A stretch of DNA of 35,161 bases, from positions 1-35,161 of the forward strand of contig JAHHHU010000035.1 in NCBI GenBank assembly GCA_019359175.1. Direction: 5' to 3'. A program made the translations under genes and the position numbers. This DNA comes from Phormidium tanganyikae FI6-MK23 (lineage in GTDB: Bacteria > Cyanobacteriota > Cyanobacteriia > Leptolyngbyales > Leptolyngbyaceae). Below, one piece after another: positions 16,241-25,731 of this stretch. The notes under the pieces were generated by a model. It was not told the DNA's origin. It did not search any database and was given only the letters and a program-made list of their open reading frames with translations. Position 1 is the stretch's first letter. Every line of letters starts with the position of its first letter.

Positions 16241-16855
16241 ATGAAAACGACAGCGCTCAAGAAAATTTTAAGCTTAATCGGATTGACGATCATTTCGCTA
16301 ATGGTTGCAGTCACGACAGGGCACGCACAAGAGATACCGCTTGTCGGATTTCTTCTAGGAGGACGGGCTGTGGGAGATTCCACGCAGACACCAGTTTCTC
16401 TGGTCGGAATTCGGTTTACGGGCGAGTGTCCAGGCGAACAAGTTGCATCCACAAGAGCGCGATTTTTCTCGAAGTCTACTCGTCCTGCACCAGAGCTACG
16501 CGCGATCGTCAAAAATGTAACGTTTGGGTTTGCAGGTGAACAGAAACCCTTTACTGATCGCGAATACTTCGGCGGTGATGTTTCTGAAAGATTTGAGGTG
16601 CGATTTGGCGATCGACATCAAGGAAAATTTCTTGCAGTTCAACCCGGTGAAAATCAGTTTGAATATGAAATTAAGCGCGGAAATCAATCGATCGAAACTG
16701 GCAAGTTTTCCGCATCTTTTGAGGAACAAACTCTTGAGCGAGACCGAGGCTCAAAATTAGTTTGGCGCGAAACAAAGCGCTGCCGAAGATACAAAGAGAA
16801 GCGCTGTGTCGATGAAGAAGTTAGTGGATATTATGAGCGGGTGTGTCAGGGTTAA
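16241..16855 (+). CDS. Unknown secreted protein
   Basis: The 204-residue protein starts with a clear signal peptide (MKTTALKKILSLIGLTIISL, then MVAVTTGHAQ, probable cleavage after HAQ). The mature part is unrecognised: it has LVGFLLGGRAVGDS and GIRFTGECPGEQ near its start, a central region predicted to be mostly beta, and a basic Cys-containing tail (ETKRCRRYKEKRCVDEE, ending YERVCQG). Four cysteines in the mature part could form two disulfides. It lies between ispE and rsmA, divergent from ispE, and its last 35 bases overlap the 3' end of the convergent rsmA gene. This interrupts a commonly conserved rsmA-ispE neighbourhood. No function is proposed. Confidence 0.8.
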   Translation: MKTTALKKILSLIGLTIISLMVAVTTGHAQEIPLVGFLLGGRAVGDSTQTPVSLVGIRFTGECPGEQVASTRARFFSKSTRPAPELRAIVKNVTFGFAGEQKPFTDREYFGGDVSERFEVRFGDRHQGKFLAVQPGENQFEYEIKRGNQSIETGKFSASFEEQTLERDRGSKLVWRETKRCRRYKEKRCVDEEVSGYYERVCQG

Positions 16856-17657
16856 AGGCATTACTGAGGGCGATCCATTCTTTTACGCTCAAATCTTCAG
16901 CCCTTGCTTGCGGATTGATATTTAATGATTCGAGTAAAGCGTTTAAGGGTTCAAGCTCGATCGCGCTTTTCAAATTATTTCTCAGCATTTTCCGCCGACT
17001 CGAAAAGCCAAGCTTGATCAAAGTTTCCAATTTCCTCGGATCGTTGGCAGGATGTTCGATCGCTCTTGGTTTCAACCGAATGATTGCAGAATCGACTTTC
17101 GGAGGCGGCGAAAATGCTTTTGCTGCAACATCACTGATAAATTCTGCATCTGCTAAATACTGAACTCGAATCGACAATGCACCGTAATGGGATGAATTGG
17201 AATTCGCGCAGATTCGCAATGCTACTTCTTTCTGTAACAGCAGTACGATCGAGTCAAGTGGCTTCGGGTTTGGATCAGAGATCGTGCCCAGCAGCTTCTC
17301 TAAAATTGGACCTGTAATGTTGTAGGGAATATTCGCCACAACTTTTCGAGGATTTTGAAACGCTGGAAAAGGTGCCAATAAATCATCGAGTTCTATTGTC
17401 AGAAAATCACCTTGAAGTAATAGAAAATTCTCGTATTTCCCAAACTTTTGAACCAAAATTGGGCACAAATCTCGATCGATTTCTACTGCTACAACTGCTT
17501 GAGCTTGCGAAATCAATTGTCGCGTTAAAATTCCCGTCCCTGCACCAATTTCTAAAACACGATCGCTTTCTGTCAATTCCGCAGAACTGACAATCCTGTT
17601 CAAAGCTTTCTCGCTTTTTAACCAATGCTGACCAAACTGTTTTCTTGCTTTTGGCAC
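16821..17657 (-). CDS. rsmA: 16S rRNA A1518/A1519 dimethyltransferase
   Basis: The 278-residue KsgA/Dim1 enzyme dimethylates two adjacent adenines near the 3' end of 16S rRNA. It begins ARKQFGQHWLKSEKALNRIV, has the SAM motif VLEIGAGTGILTRQL, the catalytic NIPYNIT (NxPY), and the C-terminal FSSRRKMLRNNLK. The start is GTG at 17657, directly after the purM stop (TAA at 17658-17660 on this strand), so translation is likely coupled. The last 35 bases overlap a convergent secreted-protein gene. Confidence 0.95.
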   Translation of the reverse strand: MPKARKQFGQHWLKSEKALNRIVSSAELTESDRVLEIGAGTGILTRQLISQAQAVVAVEIDRDLCPILVQKFGKYENFLLLQGDFLTIELDDLLAPFPAFQNPRKVVANIPYNITGPILEKLLGTISDPNPKPLDSIVLLLQKEVALRICANSNSSHYGALSIRVQYLADAEFISDVAAKAFSPPPKVDSAIIRLKPRAIEHPANDPRKLETLIKLGFSSRRKMLRNNLKSAIELEPLNALLESLNINPQARAEDLSVKEWIALSNAFNPDTPAHNIH

Positions 17658-18686
17658 TTATTCAGGCAATCCTAATAATTCACCAGATCCTGGAATCACG
17701 GTTCCAATTTGAGAAGCCTTTAGCCCTTCAGAATTGAAAAATTCCAAAGTTCGATCGACGCTCTCACCCGGAACGATCACAACAAATCCAACTCCCATAT
17801 TAAAGGTATTAAACATCGCATTCGGCTCGACTTTCCCTTCGCTAGCCAACCAATGGAAAATCGGTAAAATTTCCCAGCCGTTCGGATCAATTTCGATCGT
17901 TTGATTCGCACCTAAACATCGGGGCAAATTCTCCGGCAAGCCGCCACCCGTAATATGAGCCATTCCGTGGATTTCGATTCCGGCTTTCAGCGCTGCAAGA
18001 ATCGGCTTTACATAAATCTGAGTCGGTGTAAGTAAAACTTCTCCGAGCGTTGCGCCACCCAGTCCAGTCGGTCGATCGCTCCAATCAAATCCTCGATCGA
18101 TCACAATCTTCCGCACCAAGCTAAATCCATTGCTGTGAACACCCGAACTTGCAAGCGCGATCGCGACATCGCCAACCTTGACCTGCGATCCGTTCAGAAT
18201 TCGGCTCTTCTCAACAATTCCAACGCAAAAACCCGCCAAATCATACTCATTCTGCTGATAGAATCCCGGCATTTCCGCCGTTTCGCCACCAAGCAGCGCA
18301 CACCCCGAAGCCTCACATCCTTCCGCAATTCCTTCAACAACAGAAGCAAGCTGTCCCGGTAACAATTTTCCCGTGGCTACATAGTCCAGGAAAAACAGCG
18401 GCTCCGCGCCACAAGTCAAAACATCATTCACACACATCGCCACCAAATCGATTCCGACCGTATTGTGAATGTCTAATTGATGTGCCAATTTTAACTTTGT
18501 CCCAACCCCATCGGTTCCCGACACCAATACAGGTTCTTGATACCCAGATGGCAACTGAAACAAACCACTGAATCCACCTAACCCACCCAAAACCTCAGAA
18601 CGATGTGTACGCTTGACAGAATCGCGAATGCGATCGACAAACGCCCGTCCCGCTTCAACATCAACTCCCGCTTCCCGATAATCCAT
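17658..18686 (-). CDS. purM: Phosphoribosylformylglycinamidine cyclo-ligase
   Basis: The 342-residue AIR synthetase makes aminoimidazole ribonucleotide in purine synthesis. It begins [20 protein letters not shown], contains [14 protein letters not shown] (ATP-binding loop), [13 protein letters not shown], and ends with the [12 protein letters not shown] and [11 protein letters not shown] segments typical of PurM. I chose ATG 18686, which gives the standard family N-terminus; a GTG at 18725 would add 13 non-conserved residues. rsmA follows with no gap. The upstream region is shared with rlpA, transcribed the other way. Confidence 0.95.
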   Translation of the reverse strand: MDYREAGVDVEAGRAFVDRIRDSVKRTHRSEVLGGLGGFSGLFQLPSGYQEPVLVSGTDGVGTKLKLAHQLDIHNTVGIDLVAMCVNDVLTCGAEPLFFLDYVATGKLLPGQLASVVEGIAEGCEASGCALLGGETAEMPGFYQQNEYDLAGFCVGIVEKSRILNGSQVKVGDVAIALASSGVHSNGFSLVRKIVIDRGFDWSDRPTGLGGATLGEVLLTPTQIYVKPILAALKAGIEIHGMAHITGGGLPENLPRCLGANQTIEIDPNGWEILPIFHWLASEGKVEPNAMFNTFNMGVGFVVIVPGESVDRTLEFFNSEGLKASQIGTVIPGSGELLGLPE

Positions 18687-19028
18687 GCCCGCAAATTGAA
18701 TCTGCAAAACATCAGCATACCTCACAAGATGTATGAAGCTAATGCAAAGTTCTGATGAAGCTGAAAAAAGTGCATTTTGAGAATTCCCTGGAGAAAGTGC
18801 CTGATAGAGACCGTTTCAGCCCATGTCTAAATTTGAAGATACTGTGAAGTTTTATTTCGCACAGGCACTACCCTGATCCCCTGGGTAAAAACTTCATGCT
18901 AGTCTGTTGCAGTTCTGAACTCAGGAGTGAACACGGAGCGAGTACGAGTTAGCACAGCTTAAGTTGTGTCAGTTGGCAGACCGCCACATCTCGGACTCAA
19001 AGTTGGAAATGAATCTCACAAAGGACGT
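18687..19028. promoter_or_regulatory. Divergent purM/rlpA region with a long rlpA leader
   Basis: This 342-base gap has to hold both promoters. The part next to rlpA (about 18840-19028) can fold: TACCC/GGGTA around 18870-18886 and GCACAGC/GTTGTGT at 18951-18968 are small stems. In other cyanobacteria rlpA genes are often preceded by a c-di-AMP (ydaO) riboswitch; I could not match its conserved boxes here with confidence, so only a structured leader is claimed. Confidence 0.35.
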
Positions 19029-20081
19029 ATGAACCAGAAATTGATTAGCGGTTTGACTGCCGCTCTACTGTGTACCAGTACCATCGGTGCGACTTCTGCC
19101 CTCGCAGAGTCCACCCCGGCAGCCAGCCAAGGATCTACGGAGTCCGAAACTCCCCGATCGTCTTCCCCGCAGTCTCGTGACGTGGTAAAGCTCGGTCAAC
19201 AGCAAACCCCCGAAACAGAAGACTCGATCGCGAAAATCCATTCGCACGAGATCTCTGGGCGCAAAGCCGCCACCCTTTATGTCCGCAATATCCCGGTTGT
19301 TACATTTCTCGGTCAATCTCGCAACTCATCCACCGAAGTGAAAGTCGGTGAAGTGCAAGTAACCTCTTCTCAAGCCGCGAAGCTCAAATACGGTGCCACT
19401 ACCCCGGTCGAATCTCGCACCCAGCCGCGCCAGAATTCTTCAAACTCCGCTGACCCGATCGCTAGAGCAACCGCGATCGCAGCCCGACTAAATCAACTCG
19501 ATCGTAATGGACTCGATGCCAGCCAAATCACGGTGAGATGGAACCAAACGAAGTCCGGCGATCAATTCTTGATCGAGGCAAACAAAAAGACGATCGTTGC
19601 AGTCGATCCAGAGACGATGCTTCCCGGTAGCACCCGTGATCCTGAACAAGATGCGCTGCAAGTCGCAAACCGTCTGCGTCGCTTACTCGGTAACGCTCAA
19701 CCCCTGCGCGAAGTCGCGAATCGCCCGAAACGTGCCCCTCAGCAGATTGCTTTAGGCCCAATTCGATTTCGGGCGAGCGGTATGGCATCCTGGTACGGTC
19801 CTGGATTCCACGGCAACATGAGCGCCAGCGGTGAACGTTTTAATCAAAATGCGCTTACTGCGGCTCACAGAACGTTGCCGTTTGGCACGATCGTACAAGT
19901 GACTAATCTCGATAACGGTCGCACAGTTTCAGTTCGGATTAACGATCGTGGCCCTTTTTCGGGCGATCGCCTGATTGACTTATCCGCAGGTGCAGCGAGT
20001 GTTCTCGGTTTGATTCAAAGCGGCGTTGCTCCCGTTCGCCTTGAAATCCGAGACCGAAGACAAGCGGCAACCGGAAACTAG
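19029..20081 (+). CDS. rlpA: RlpA-like double-psi beta-barrel protein
   Basis: The 350-residue exported protein has a signal peptide ([20 protein letters not shown] with cleavage near ALAES), a long Ser/Thr/Pro/Gln-rich stretch, a middle domain with two short helices, and a C-terminal double-psi beta-barrel (about residues 245-345). The barrel carries [29 protein letters not shown] and VRINDRGPF, the RlpA signature, including the catalytic Asp of the NDRGP loop. Some RlpA proteins are lytic transglycosylases on naked peptidoglycan; there is no SPOR domain here. ATG 19029 is preferred over GTG 18966 because it begins the signal peptide and has AAAGGA five bases upstream. Confidence 0.9.
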   Translation: MNQKLISGLTAALLCTSTIGATSALAESTPAASQGSTESETPRSSSPQSRDVVKLGQQQTPETEDSIAKIHSHEISGRKAATLYVRNIPVVTFLGQSRNSSTEVKVGEVQVTSSQAAKLKYGATTPVESRTQPRQNSSNSADPIARATAIAARLNQLDRNGLDASQITVRWNQTKSGDQFLIEANKKTIVAVDPETMLPGSTRDPEQDALQVANRLRRLLGNAQPLREVANRPKRAPQQIALGPIRFRASGMASWYGPGFHGNMSASGERFNQNALTAAHRTLPFGTIVQVTNLDNGRTVSVRINDRGPFSGDRLIDLSAGAASVLGLIQSGVAPVRLEIRDRRQAATGN

Positions 20082-20093
20082 CAACAGATTGGT

Positions 20094-20155
20094 GAATGAT
20101 GCAGCGATCGTTTAAATTGTTCACTCCTTTTTAAATCAAATCCGCTGCGTCATTC
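20094..20155. terminator. Inverted repeat between rlpA and the MidA-like gene
   Basis: GAATGATGCAGCG (20094-20106) and CGCTGCGTCATTC (20143-20155) pair at 12 of 13 positions around a 36-base AT-rich loop, in a convergent gap of 54 bases. The right arm includes the last codons of the minus-strand methyltransferase. It could serve as a weak bidirectional terminator; the loop is longer than usual. Confidence 0.35.
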
Positions 20156-21332
20156 CCTTTAATTGAATGTCTTGACTCAAGTTTTTACTTTGAATCAGAA
20201 CACCAAAACCACCTAGCCCCATCGGGTTCATCAACTGATGCAATGCGTCGCGGCGTTGCAATCGGTTTTGTAAATCCTGGGTGCTGGTGGTTTCCGTTTG
20301 CGTAATCTGCGTGAGTCGATCGCCCAATCCCAACGACATTAAAAATAGTCCCTGCTGCGTGAATCCCACGGTTTGCAGTCCAGACTGTTCTCCCTGTAAT
20401 TGCAGTGCGGTGAAATCGACGTGAGCGGTGATATCTTGTTCACCCACATATATATAAGGATCGTTGTGATGACTGTGCTGGTAGTAGCACTGCAATGTGC
20501 CTCCAGATCGCATCGGATTGTAGTATCGCGTTGCTGGATAGCCATAGTCGATCGTTAAAACAAATCCTCGATCTAACTTTGATGCGATCGTACTCATCCA
20601 GTCCAACGCAGCTAGATTCACCTCAGTCCGATAGCCATCAGCGTAATGAGAAATATCAACGCCAACGAACTTAAAATAATCCACCAATTTCTCGGTTGAA
20701 AGATCGCCAATCGTTTCAGCAAAGCGATTTTCTTCAAGGCAAACGTAAACTTCTTTGAGAACGTTCTCTTGAATCGTGACTAAATGCACTGGAAACGCAT
20801 CGATCAACTCATTTGAGAAGATACAGCCTGCGATCGAATAATCAGGAATTTCCTCGATCGATGTCCATTCAATCCGCACCCCTGCCTCAGTCCAACGCCG
20901 CAATCGATAACGCTGTTCGACAATATGCGCGGCAGCCTTTTCAACAATCAAATAAGTTAGGCAATTAAAACAATCGGCATGATGTCGATCGAGATACCGC
21001 AACACATCCGCAGCGAGTAGTCCCTGCCCCGCACCCAGTTCGACAACTGTAAACGGCTCAGGCTGTCCGAGAACCTGCCACATCTCCGCCAACTGTTCTG
21101 CTATCAATTCACCAAAATCAAACGATAAATGGGGCGAGGTGAAAAAATCACCCTGCGCCCCAATTTTCTCGCGGGGTCTAGCGTAGTAGCCCAACTGGGG
21201 ACAATACAACGCTAAATCCATAAATTCTGCAAACGTGATCCGCGATCGTTCGCGAATCTGCTGAGATATGAAATTGTAGAGTGGACCCGAAGCATCCACA
21301 AACTGATTTTCTTGAGCAAACACAGAACTCAC
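20136..21332 (-). CDS. MidA/NDUFAF7-family SAM-dependent methyltransferase
   Basis: The 398-residue protein is a COG1565 methyltransferase. It shows the family start ITFAEFMDLALYCPQLGYY, then GAQGDFFTSPHLSFDFGELIA, the SAM loop VVELGAGQG (residues 96-104), and FSNELIDAFPVH, LTIDYGYPA and TAHVDFTAL, all typical. Its mitochondrial relative NDUFAF7 dimethylates an arginine of the complex I 49-kDa subunit; ndhH, the cyanobacterial homologue of that subunit, lies 1.2 kb upstream on the same strand. NdhH as substrate is inference. A small conserved gene at 21592-21792 lies between. Confidence 0.92.
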   Translation of the reverse strand: MSSVFAQENQFVDASGPLYNFISQQIRERSRITFAEFMDLALYCPQLGYYARPREKIGAQGDFFTSPHLSFDFGELIAEQLAEMWQVLGQPEPFTVVELGAGQGLLAADVLRYLDRHHADCFNCLTYLIVEKAAAHIVEQRYRLRRWTEAGVRIEWTSIEEIPDYSIAGCIFSNELIDAFPVHLVTIQENVLKEVYVCLEENRFAETIGDLSTEKLVDYFKFVGVDISHYADGYRTEVNLAALDWMSTIASKLDRGFVLTIDYGYPATRYYNPMRSGGTLQCYYQHSHHNDPYIYVGEQDITAHVDFTALQLQGEQSGLQTVGFTQQGLFLMSLGLGDRLTQITQTETTSTQDLQNRLQRRDALHQLMNPMGLGGFGVLIQSKNLSQDIQLKGMTQRI

Positions 21333-21591
21333 CTGAACACTAGAAACGATCGTTTCTAATCTATTGCATTTTTCAGTTAGTCAGAATAGAGTATCTGTAC
21401 TAAACTGAAACTTAGCTGGAGAGAATAAACCGAAATCAAGTCATTTCACCGAAGCGCACTTCACAAACCGTTGGCGAACTCTGGGGTCGCGGTTAGTCTA
21501 GTGTTCAGGAAACAAAGCAATGCGTAAACTGAAATCGTACTTCGATCAACCGTATGTCGATCGCACACCACTGTCCACCTAACCGCTCAGA

Positions 21592-21792
21592 TTAGACAAG
21601 TGCTGCTGGTTGAGCCGCGACCGGAGGTGCATCAAAGGCAACGACAAACTGGGCACTCGGACGAGTCTGAGTCAACACTTTCAGATAAGAATCTGCATCG
21701 TTGCGGCGGCGAAACCGAATCACAACTTGGCGTTGCAAGTCTGAGGTGATTTGATAGACAACCCAGGGAGTTAGCTGCTCTTGGTATTTCAT
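21592..21792 (-). CDS. Small conserved cyanobacterial protein
   Basis: This 66-residue protein starts MKYQEQLTPWVVYQITSDLQ and continues with an Arg-rich segment (VVIRFRRRNDADSYLKVL), then FVVAFDAPP. The pattern of a compact beta-beta-alpha-beta fold and the RFRRRNDA box look like a conserved short family I have seen in cyanobacteria, but I cannot name it and no function is known. GTGGAGG... style ribosome site (TCCTCC on the plus strand is not seen; CCACGG-like only) is weak. It sits between ndhH and the MidA-like gene on the same strand. Confidence 0.65.
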   Translation of the reverse strand: MKYQEQLTPWVVYQITSDLQRQVVIRFRRRNDADSYLKVLTQTRPSAQFVVAFDAPPVAAQPAALV

Positions 21793-22472
21793 AATTCAAC
21801 CGTGGAGGATAGTGGAGTGACACGAAATGGATAAGCACTCAAACCGTTTTGAGGGTGAAACGCTACAGCTAGAGCCCGCGCTTCAGTTCACCTACTATTG
21901 ATAGCGTCTAACTTAGAAAAAGTCAATCTTTTTCTGCAAGAGTGTTTGTTCGTGCATTCACTCAGTGTTTTTGCTGAAACTTCAGCGTCAGAGCGCAAAT
22001 AAGCCAAAACTGACTCACGCCCGCACCTTCTCCAGTCGGAAATCCTACTTTAGGCGGATAGTCATCCACCGCCACAGAAGCTTAGATTGTTAAGTCAGAC
22101 ACCATCAATAACCCGGAACCGCCTCAAGCAAATTTCAGCGCTTAATGTCGTCGTGATTCAGGTCGCATCGCCCGGGAGATTCACACCTGAAGGCTCTCAT
22201 CGCCTATACAGCTGAGTGGCACATCAGCAGGAATATCCGTAAGCTGACGATAACAAAAATCACGTCGATGAATGAGACTCAGTTCTACTTTTCGTTGGAA
22301 CCGAGCCTAAATCTGCTCTGCATTAACTCTGCATTAACGATGGAGCCAGATTAAAAAAAGTTTATTGAATGCTTAAATTTGACCGCAATTCATACTAACG
22401 CAAAATGTGTCGATCGCGTGTCACCGTCTTGTAATTTATCGAACCCGTTACACTTGAAACAAACTTGCATAT
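21793..22472. other. Gene-free region downstream of ndhH
   Basis: About 680 bases without a supported gene. It contains an ndhH terminator at its right edge and a 37-codon GTG frame on the minus strand at 21962-22075 with a protein-like composition (VAVDDYPPKVGFPTGEGAG). Several short inverted repeats are present, none strong. No known non-coding RNA could be matched by eye. Confidence 0.4.
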
Positions 22473-22500
22473 AAAAAAGGCAGGCTCGTTACACCTGCCC
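22473..22500 (-). terminator. Intrinsic terminator after ndhH
   Basis: Read on the minus strand, GGGCAGG and CCTGCC pair around an eight- to nine-base loop and are followed directly by TTTTTT. It starts about 27 bases after the ndhH stop. The bases just before the hairpin (TTCACTCCTCACA) recur before another terminator in this window. Confidence 0.85.
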
Positions 22501-22526
22501 GATTGTGAGGAGTGAAGGAAAGAAAT

Positions 22527-23711
22527 TTAGCGATCGACTGATCCCATAATGATGTCGATACTACCGAGGATCGTCACAATGTCTGCTACTTTCATTCCCT
22601 TGACTAAATAAGGGAGAATTTGAACATTATTGAAGTCCGCTGCTCGAACTTTGAAGCGCCAAGGGAAAACATTATCATCTCCGATGATATAAACTCCCAA
22701 TTCGCCTTTACCGCTTTCTAGACGAACGTAATGTTCACCTTTGGGGATTTTGAAGGTTGGCGCAATCTTCTTGCCGATGAACTGATAATCAAAGCTGTTC
22801 CATTCAGATTTCGGCCCTTCTGCCATCCGTTTTGCTTCGAGATTCTCAAACGGGCCGCCCGGCAGTCCTTTGATCGCCTGCCTGATAATCTTGACTGATT
22901 CTCGCATTTCACGGATTCGCACCACGTAACGTGCGTAGCAATCGCCCGCCGTTTCCCACTGCACATCCCAATCGAAATCGTCGTAGCTTTCGTAGTGGTC
23001 AACCTTACGTAAATCCCAGTTCACGCCCGATGCCCGCAACATTGGGCCAGATAAGCCCCAATTGATAGCATCATCGCGAGTGATCACACCAATACCATCG
23101 ACACGACGACGGAAAATCGGATTGTCAGTGATCAACCGCTCATATTCATCGACTTTCGGCAAGAAATAATCGCAGAAGTCTAAGCACTTATCGATCCAGC
23201 CGTAGGGCAAATCAGCAGCGACTCCGCCAATGCGGAAATAGTTGTGATTGATCATGCGGTAGCCAGCGACGGCTTCCCACAGGTCGTAGATCAATTCGCG
23301 TTCGCGGAAGATGTAGAAGAAAGGTGTTTGTGCGCCGACATCCGCCATGAATGGGCCAAGCCACAGGAGATGATTGGCGATGCGGTTAAGTTCCAGCATG
23401 ATCACGCGGATATAGCTGGCGCGTTTCGGAACTGCGATCCCCGCTAATTTTTCGGGAGCATTCACCGTGATTGCTTCGTTGAACATTCCTGCTGCGTAGT
23501 CCCAACGGCTGACGTAGGGAACGAACATAATGTTGGTGCGGTTTTCGGCGATTTTCTCCATGCCTCGGTGGAGATAGCCAATCACAGGTTCACAATCGAC
23601 CACGTTCTCGCCGTCGAGCGTGACGATTAGGCGCATCACCCCGTGCATCGAGGGATGGTGCGGACCCATGTTGAGTACCATGGGTTCTGTCTTGGTTTCG
23701 ATCATTGCCAT
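22527..23711 (-). CDS. ndhH: NAD(P)H-quinone oxidoreductase (NDH-1) subunit H
   Basis: This 394-residue protein is the 49-kDa-type subunit of photosynthetic complex I (NDH-1), located in the thylakoid membrane arm junction near cluster N2 and the plastoquinone site. It shows [41 protein letters not shown]-like FREREL and the invariant end [13 protein letters not shown] chose ATG 23711 ([10 protein letters not shown]): it gives the usual 394 residues with GAGAGG upstream, whereas GTG 23735 adds eight. It diverges from rsmH. The LHRG arginine lies where the mitochondrial subunit is methylated, or close to it, which matters because of the nearby MidA-like gene. Confidence 0.97.
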   Translation of the reverse strand: MAMIETKTEPMVLNMGPHHPSMHGVMRLIVTLDGENVVDCEPVIGYLHRGMEKIAENRTNIMFVPYVSRWDYAAGMFNEAITVNAPEKLAGIAVPKRASYIRVIMLELNRIANHLLWLGPFMADVGAQTPFFYIFRERELIYDLWEAVAGYRMINHNYFRIGGVAADLPYGWIDKCLDFCDYFLPKVDEYERLITDNPIFRRRVDGIGVITRDDAINWGLSGPMLRASGVNWDLRKVDHYESYDDFDWDVQWETAGDCYARYVVRIREMRESVKIIRQAIKGLPGGPFENLEAKRMAEGPKSEWNSFDYQFIGKKIAPTFKIPKGEHYVRLESGKGELGVYIIGDDNVFPWRFKVRAADFNNVQILPYLVKGMKVADIVTILGSIDIIMGSVDR

Positions 23712-23911
23712 CGGTGTTGGTGCCTCTCGATTCACGATTTGCGGGCAAGCTCTGTGGAATAAGGCTTTGTGGGCACTTGTTGCACTTTTTTAATTATAGA
23801 GAATCATGCCTGATCACGCGGGTTGGAATCAATTTGGTCAGGATTCAATTTACACTTAGACGCGAATAGAATTAAGTCAATAGTGTTACTAGGCACGATC
23901 GCGAAATCATC

Positions 23912-24763
23912 ATGAGTTCTGAGTTTTTCCACATTCCTGTTTTGAGTCGCGAAGTCGTTGAAGGATTGGCGATTCGCAGCGGCGGAGAGTATCTCGATGC
24001 GACGGTGGGCGGTGGCGGTCACAGTGAGCTAATTCTAGCAGCGGCTCCTGATGTGATGTTGACCGCGATCGATCAAGATGAATTCGCGCTCTCTGCGGCA
24101 CGAGAGAAGTTAGGCGATCGAGTCACATTCCATCACACCAATTTTGCTGAGTTTGATCCAGGGGAGACAAAATTCGACGGAATTCTGGCGGATTTGGGCG
24201 TGAGTTCGGCTCAGTTTGATATTGCCGATCGAGGGTTTAGTTTCCGGCAAGAAGCAGCGTTAGATATGCGAATGGATCAGCGGCAAGAGCTGACCGCTGC
24301 CGAGATGATTAATCACTGGGAAGAGCCGAAGCTAGCAGATATTTTTTACACCTACGGGGAAGAACGATTATCGCGCCGAATTGCAAGACGGATTGTGGAG
24401 CGGCGACCGTTTAAGACCACGACAGAATTAGCAGATGCGATCGCGGGATCAGTACCCAAACAATATCGCTACGGTCGAATTCATCCGGCAACGCGCGTGT
24501 TTCAAGGTTTAAGAATTGCAGTAAATCGCGAACTTGAGGTTTTAGAGCAATTTATCGAAAAAGCACCGACTTGGCTAAAACCGGGCGGACGGATCGTGAT
24601 TATCAGTTTTCATAGTTTGGAAGATCGAATCGTGAAACATCGACTGAAAGAATCTGAGATTTTGACGGTGATTACAAAAAAGCCGATCGTGGCTCAAGAA
24701 GATGAGATTCAAGAAAATGTAAGATCGCGATCGGCAAAATTGCGAATTGCAGAACGGAAATAA
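23912..24763 (+). CDS. rsmH: 16S rRNA C1402 N4-methyltransferase
   Basis: The 283-residue RsmH (MraW) adds the N4-methyl group to C1402 in the 16S decoding centre. It has [13 protein letters not shown] at the start, the SAM loop [46 protein letters not shown] and the C-terminal [13 protein letters not shown], all diagnostic. As in most cyanobacteria it is not in a division-and-cell-wall cluster but diverges from ndhH. The ATG at 23912 matches the family. Confidence 0.96.
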   Translation: MSSEFFHIPVLSREVVEGLAIRSGGEYLDATVGGGGHSELILAAAPDVMLTAIDQDEFALSAAREKLGDRVTFHHTNFAEFDPGETKFDGILADLGVSSAQFDIADRGFSFRQEAALDMRMDQRQELTAAEMINHWEEPKLADIFYTYGEERLSRRIARRIVERRPFKTTTELADAIAGSVPKQYRYGRIHPATRVFQGLRIAVNRELEVLEQFIEKAPTWLKPGGRIVIISFHSLEDRIVKHRLKESEILTVITKKPIVAQEDEIQENVRSRSAKLRIAERK

Positions 24764-24776
24764 GAAGCGATCTACT

Positions 24777-25607
24777 TTACTCGATCGCTTCTTGCTCTAC
24801 TACGGCTTTTAACTTGGTGTGAAATTCCGATCCCGTTGGAGCTGGCATAAATTGATGAATTGGCGGATGCACATCTTCAGAAAGGTCTGGAGATAAATCT
24901 GAGGAAACATCGATGCTGACATCGCGCTCCGTGTTCACTTCGGATGAAGCTTCTTTGTTTTCTTCTGCTTGTAACTTCGTTTTCATCGCCTCAGTAGAGG
25001 CATTCAAACTTGAAGTCGCTTGTTCGATCAAGGCTTCTACTCCGGCTTGAAGTCGCGCTACTCGATCAAGCAAAATTTCCGGCGGCTCTAAATGGCTCAC
25101 ATTCAATGGCGCGATCGCAGCATTCTGATTCAGTTCAGCGAGTTCATTTTCTTGCTGGATCTGTTCTGCGAGGGCAACCCAGGGCGGCGGTTCTGCAACG
25201 GAAGGAACGATTGATCGACTTGGTGCAGGAAGATCGGGGAGAATAGTGGTGTCAGGTGGAGATTTCGATCGTGGAGTCTGCGCTAGATTGCGGGGAAACT
25301 TGTGGCAAACAAGCCGCTCAAACTCGTAGTTAAAGTGATAGCAAGGCTGTTGCCGTCGTTGCCAAAGCTGCAAAATCTGCTCAACCGAAACCGCTTTATA
25401 CCGTCCTTGGTACAGCGCTTCGATCACTGCCCATCGCACCCAGCTTTCAGAATACTTAGACTGCCAGCGATCGATTAACTGCCGCGCATTATTTCCGCCC
25501 AAATCAAAGCCGTAGTGAGTTAATAAATCCACTACGTGAGTTGTCGCCTCATGCCACAGAGACGCACTGGAATCACCAGAAGAACCTTTTGCCGGATCTG
25601 TCATCAT
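24777..25607 (-). CDS. Conserved cyanobacterial protein of unknown function
   Basis: A 276-residue soluble protein. Residues about 18-105 form a conserved-looking helical domain (VDLLTHYGFDLGGNNARQLI, YSESWVRWAVIEALYQGRY, QILQLWQRRQQPCYHFNYEF) that vaguely recalls winged-helix/DnaD-type modules. The rest is low-complexity and Ser/Glu/Pro-rich with a short coiled-coil-like stretch (LLDRVARLQAGVEALIEQAT) near residue 180. I do not recognise a named family. It converges with rsmH (13 bases apart). Confidence 0.75.
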   Translation of the reverse strand: MMTDPAKGSSGDSSASLWHEATTHVVDLLTHYGFDLGGNNARQLIDRWQSKYSESWVRWAVIEALYQGRYKAVSVEQILQLWQRRQQPCYHFNYEFERLVCHKFPRNLAQTPRSKSPPDTTILPDLPAPSRSIVPSVAEPPPWVALAEQIQQENELAELNQNAAIAPLNVSHLEPPEILLDRVARLQAGVEALIEQATSSLNASTEAMKTKLQAEENKEASSEVNTERDVSIDVSSDLSPDLSEDVHPPIHQFMPAPTGSEFHTKLKAVVEQEAIE

Positions 25608-25731
25608 AACCCGCTATTCTAGGGCAAAACAGGAATTCATTTCCTTTACCCAAAACCATTCTTTCTAGAATAGACATACGATCGCTCGTAATTCGAGTCT
25701 AACCGCATTTGCACGATCGACTTTGCTCAGT

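Noticed and set aside
18923-18995. c-di-AMP (ydaO) riboswitch before rlpA
   Set aside because: Only a vague likeness to the GGxGUGAA box was seen; the other conserved boxes could not be placed, so it is not annotated as such.
21520-21582. 20-codon ATG frame after the MidA-like gene promoter region
   Set aside because: Too short to support without conservation data and lacking a ribosome site.
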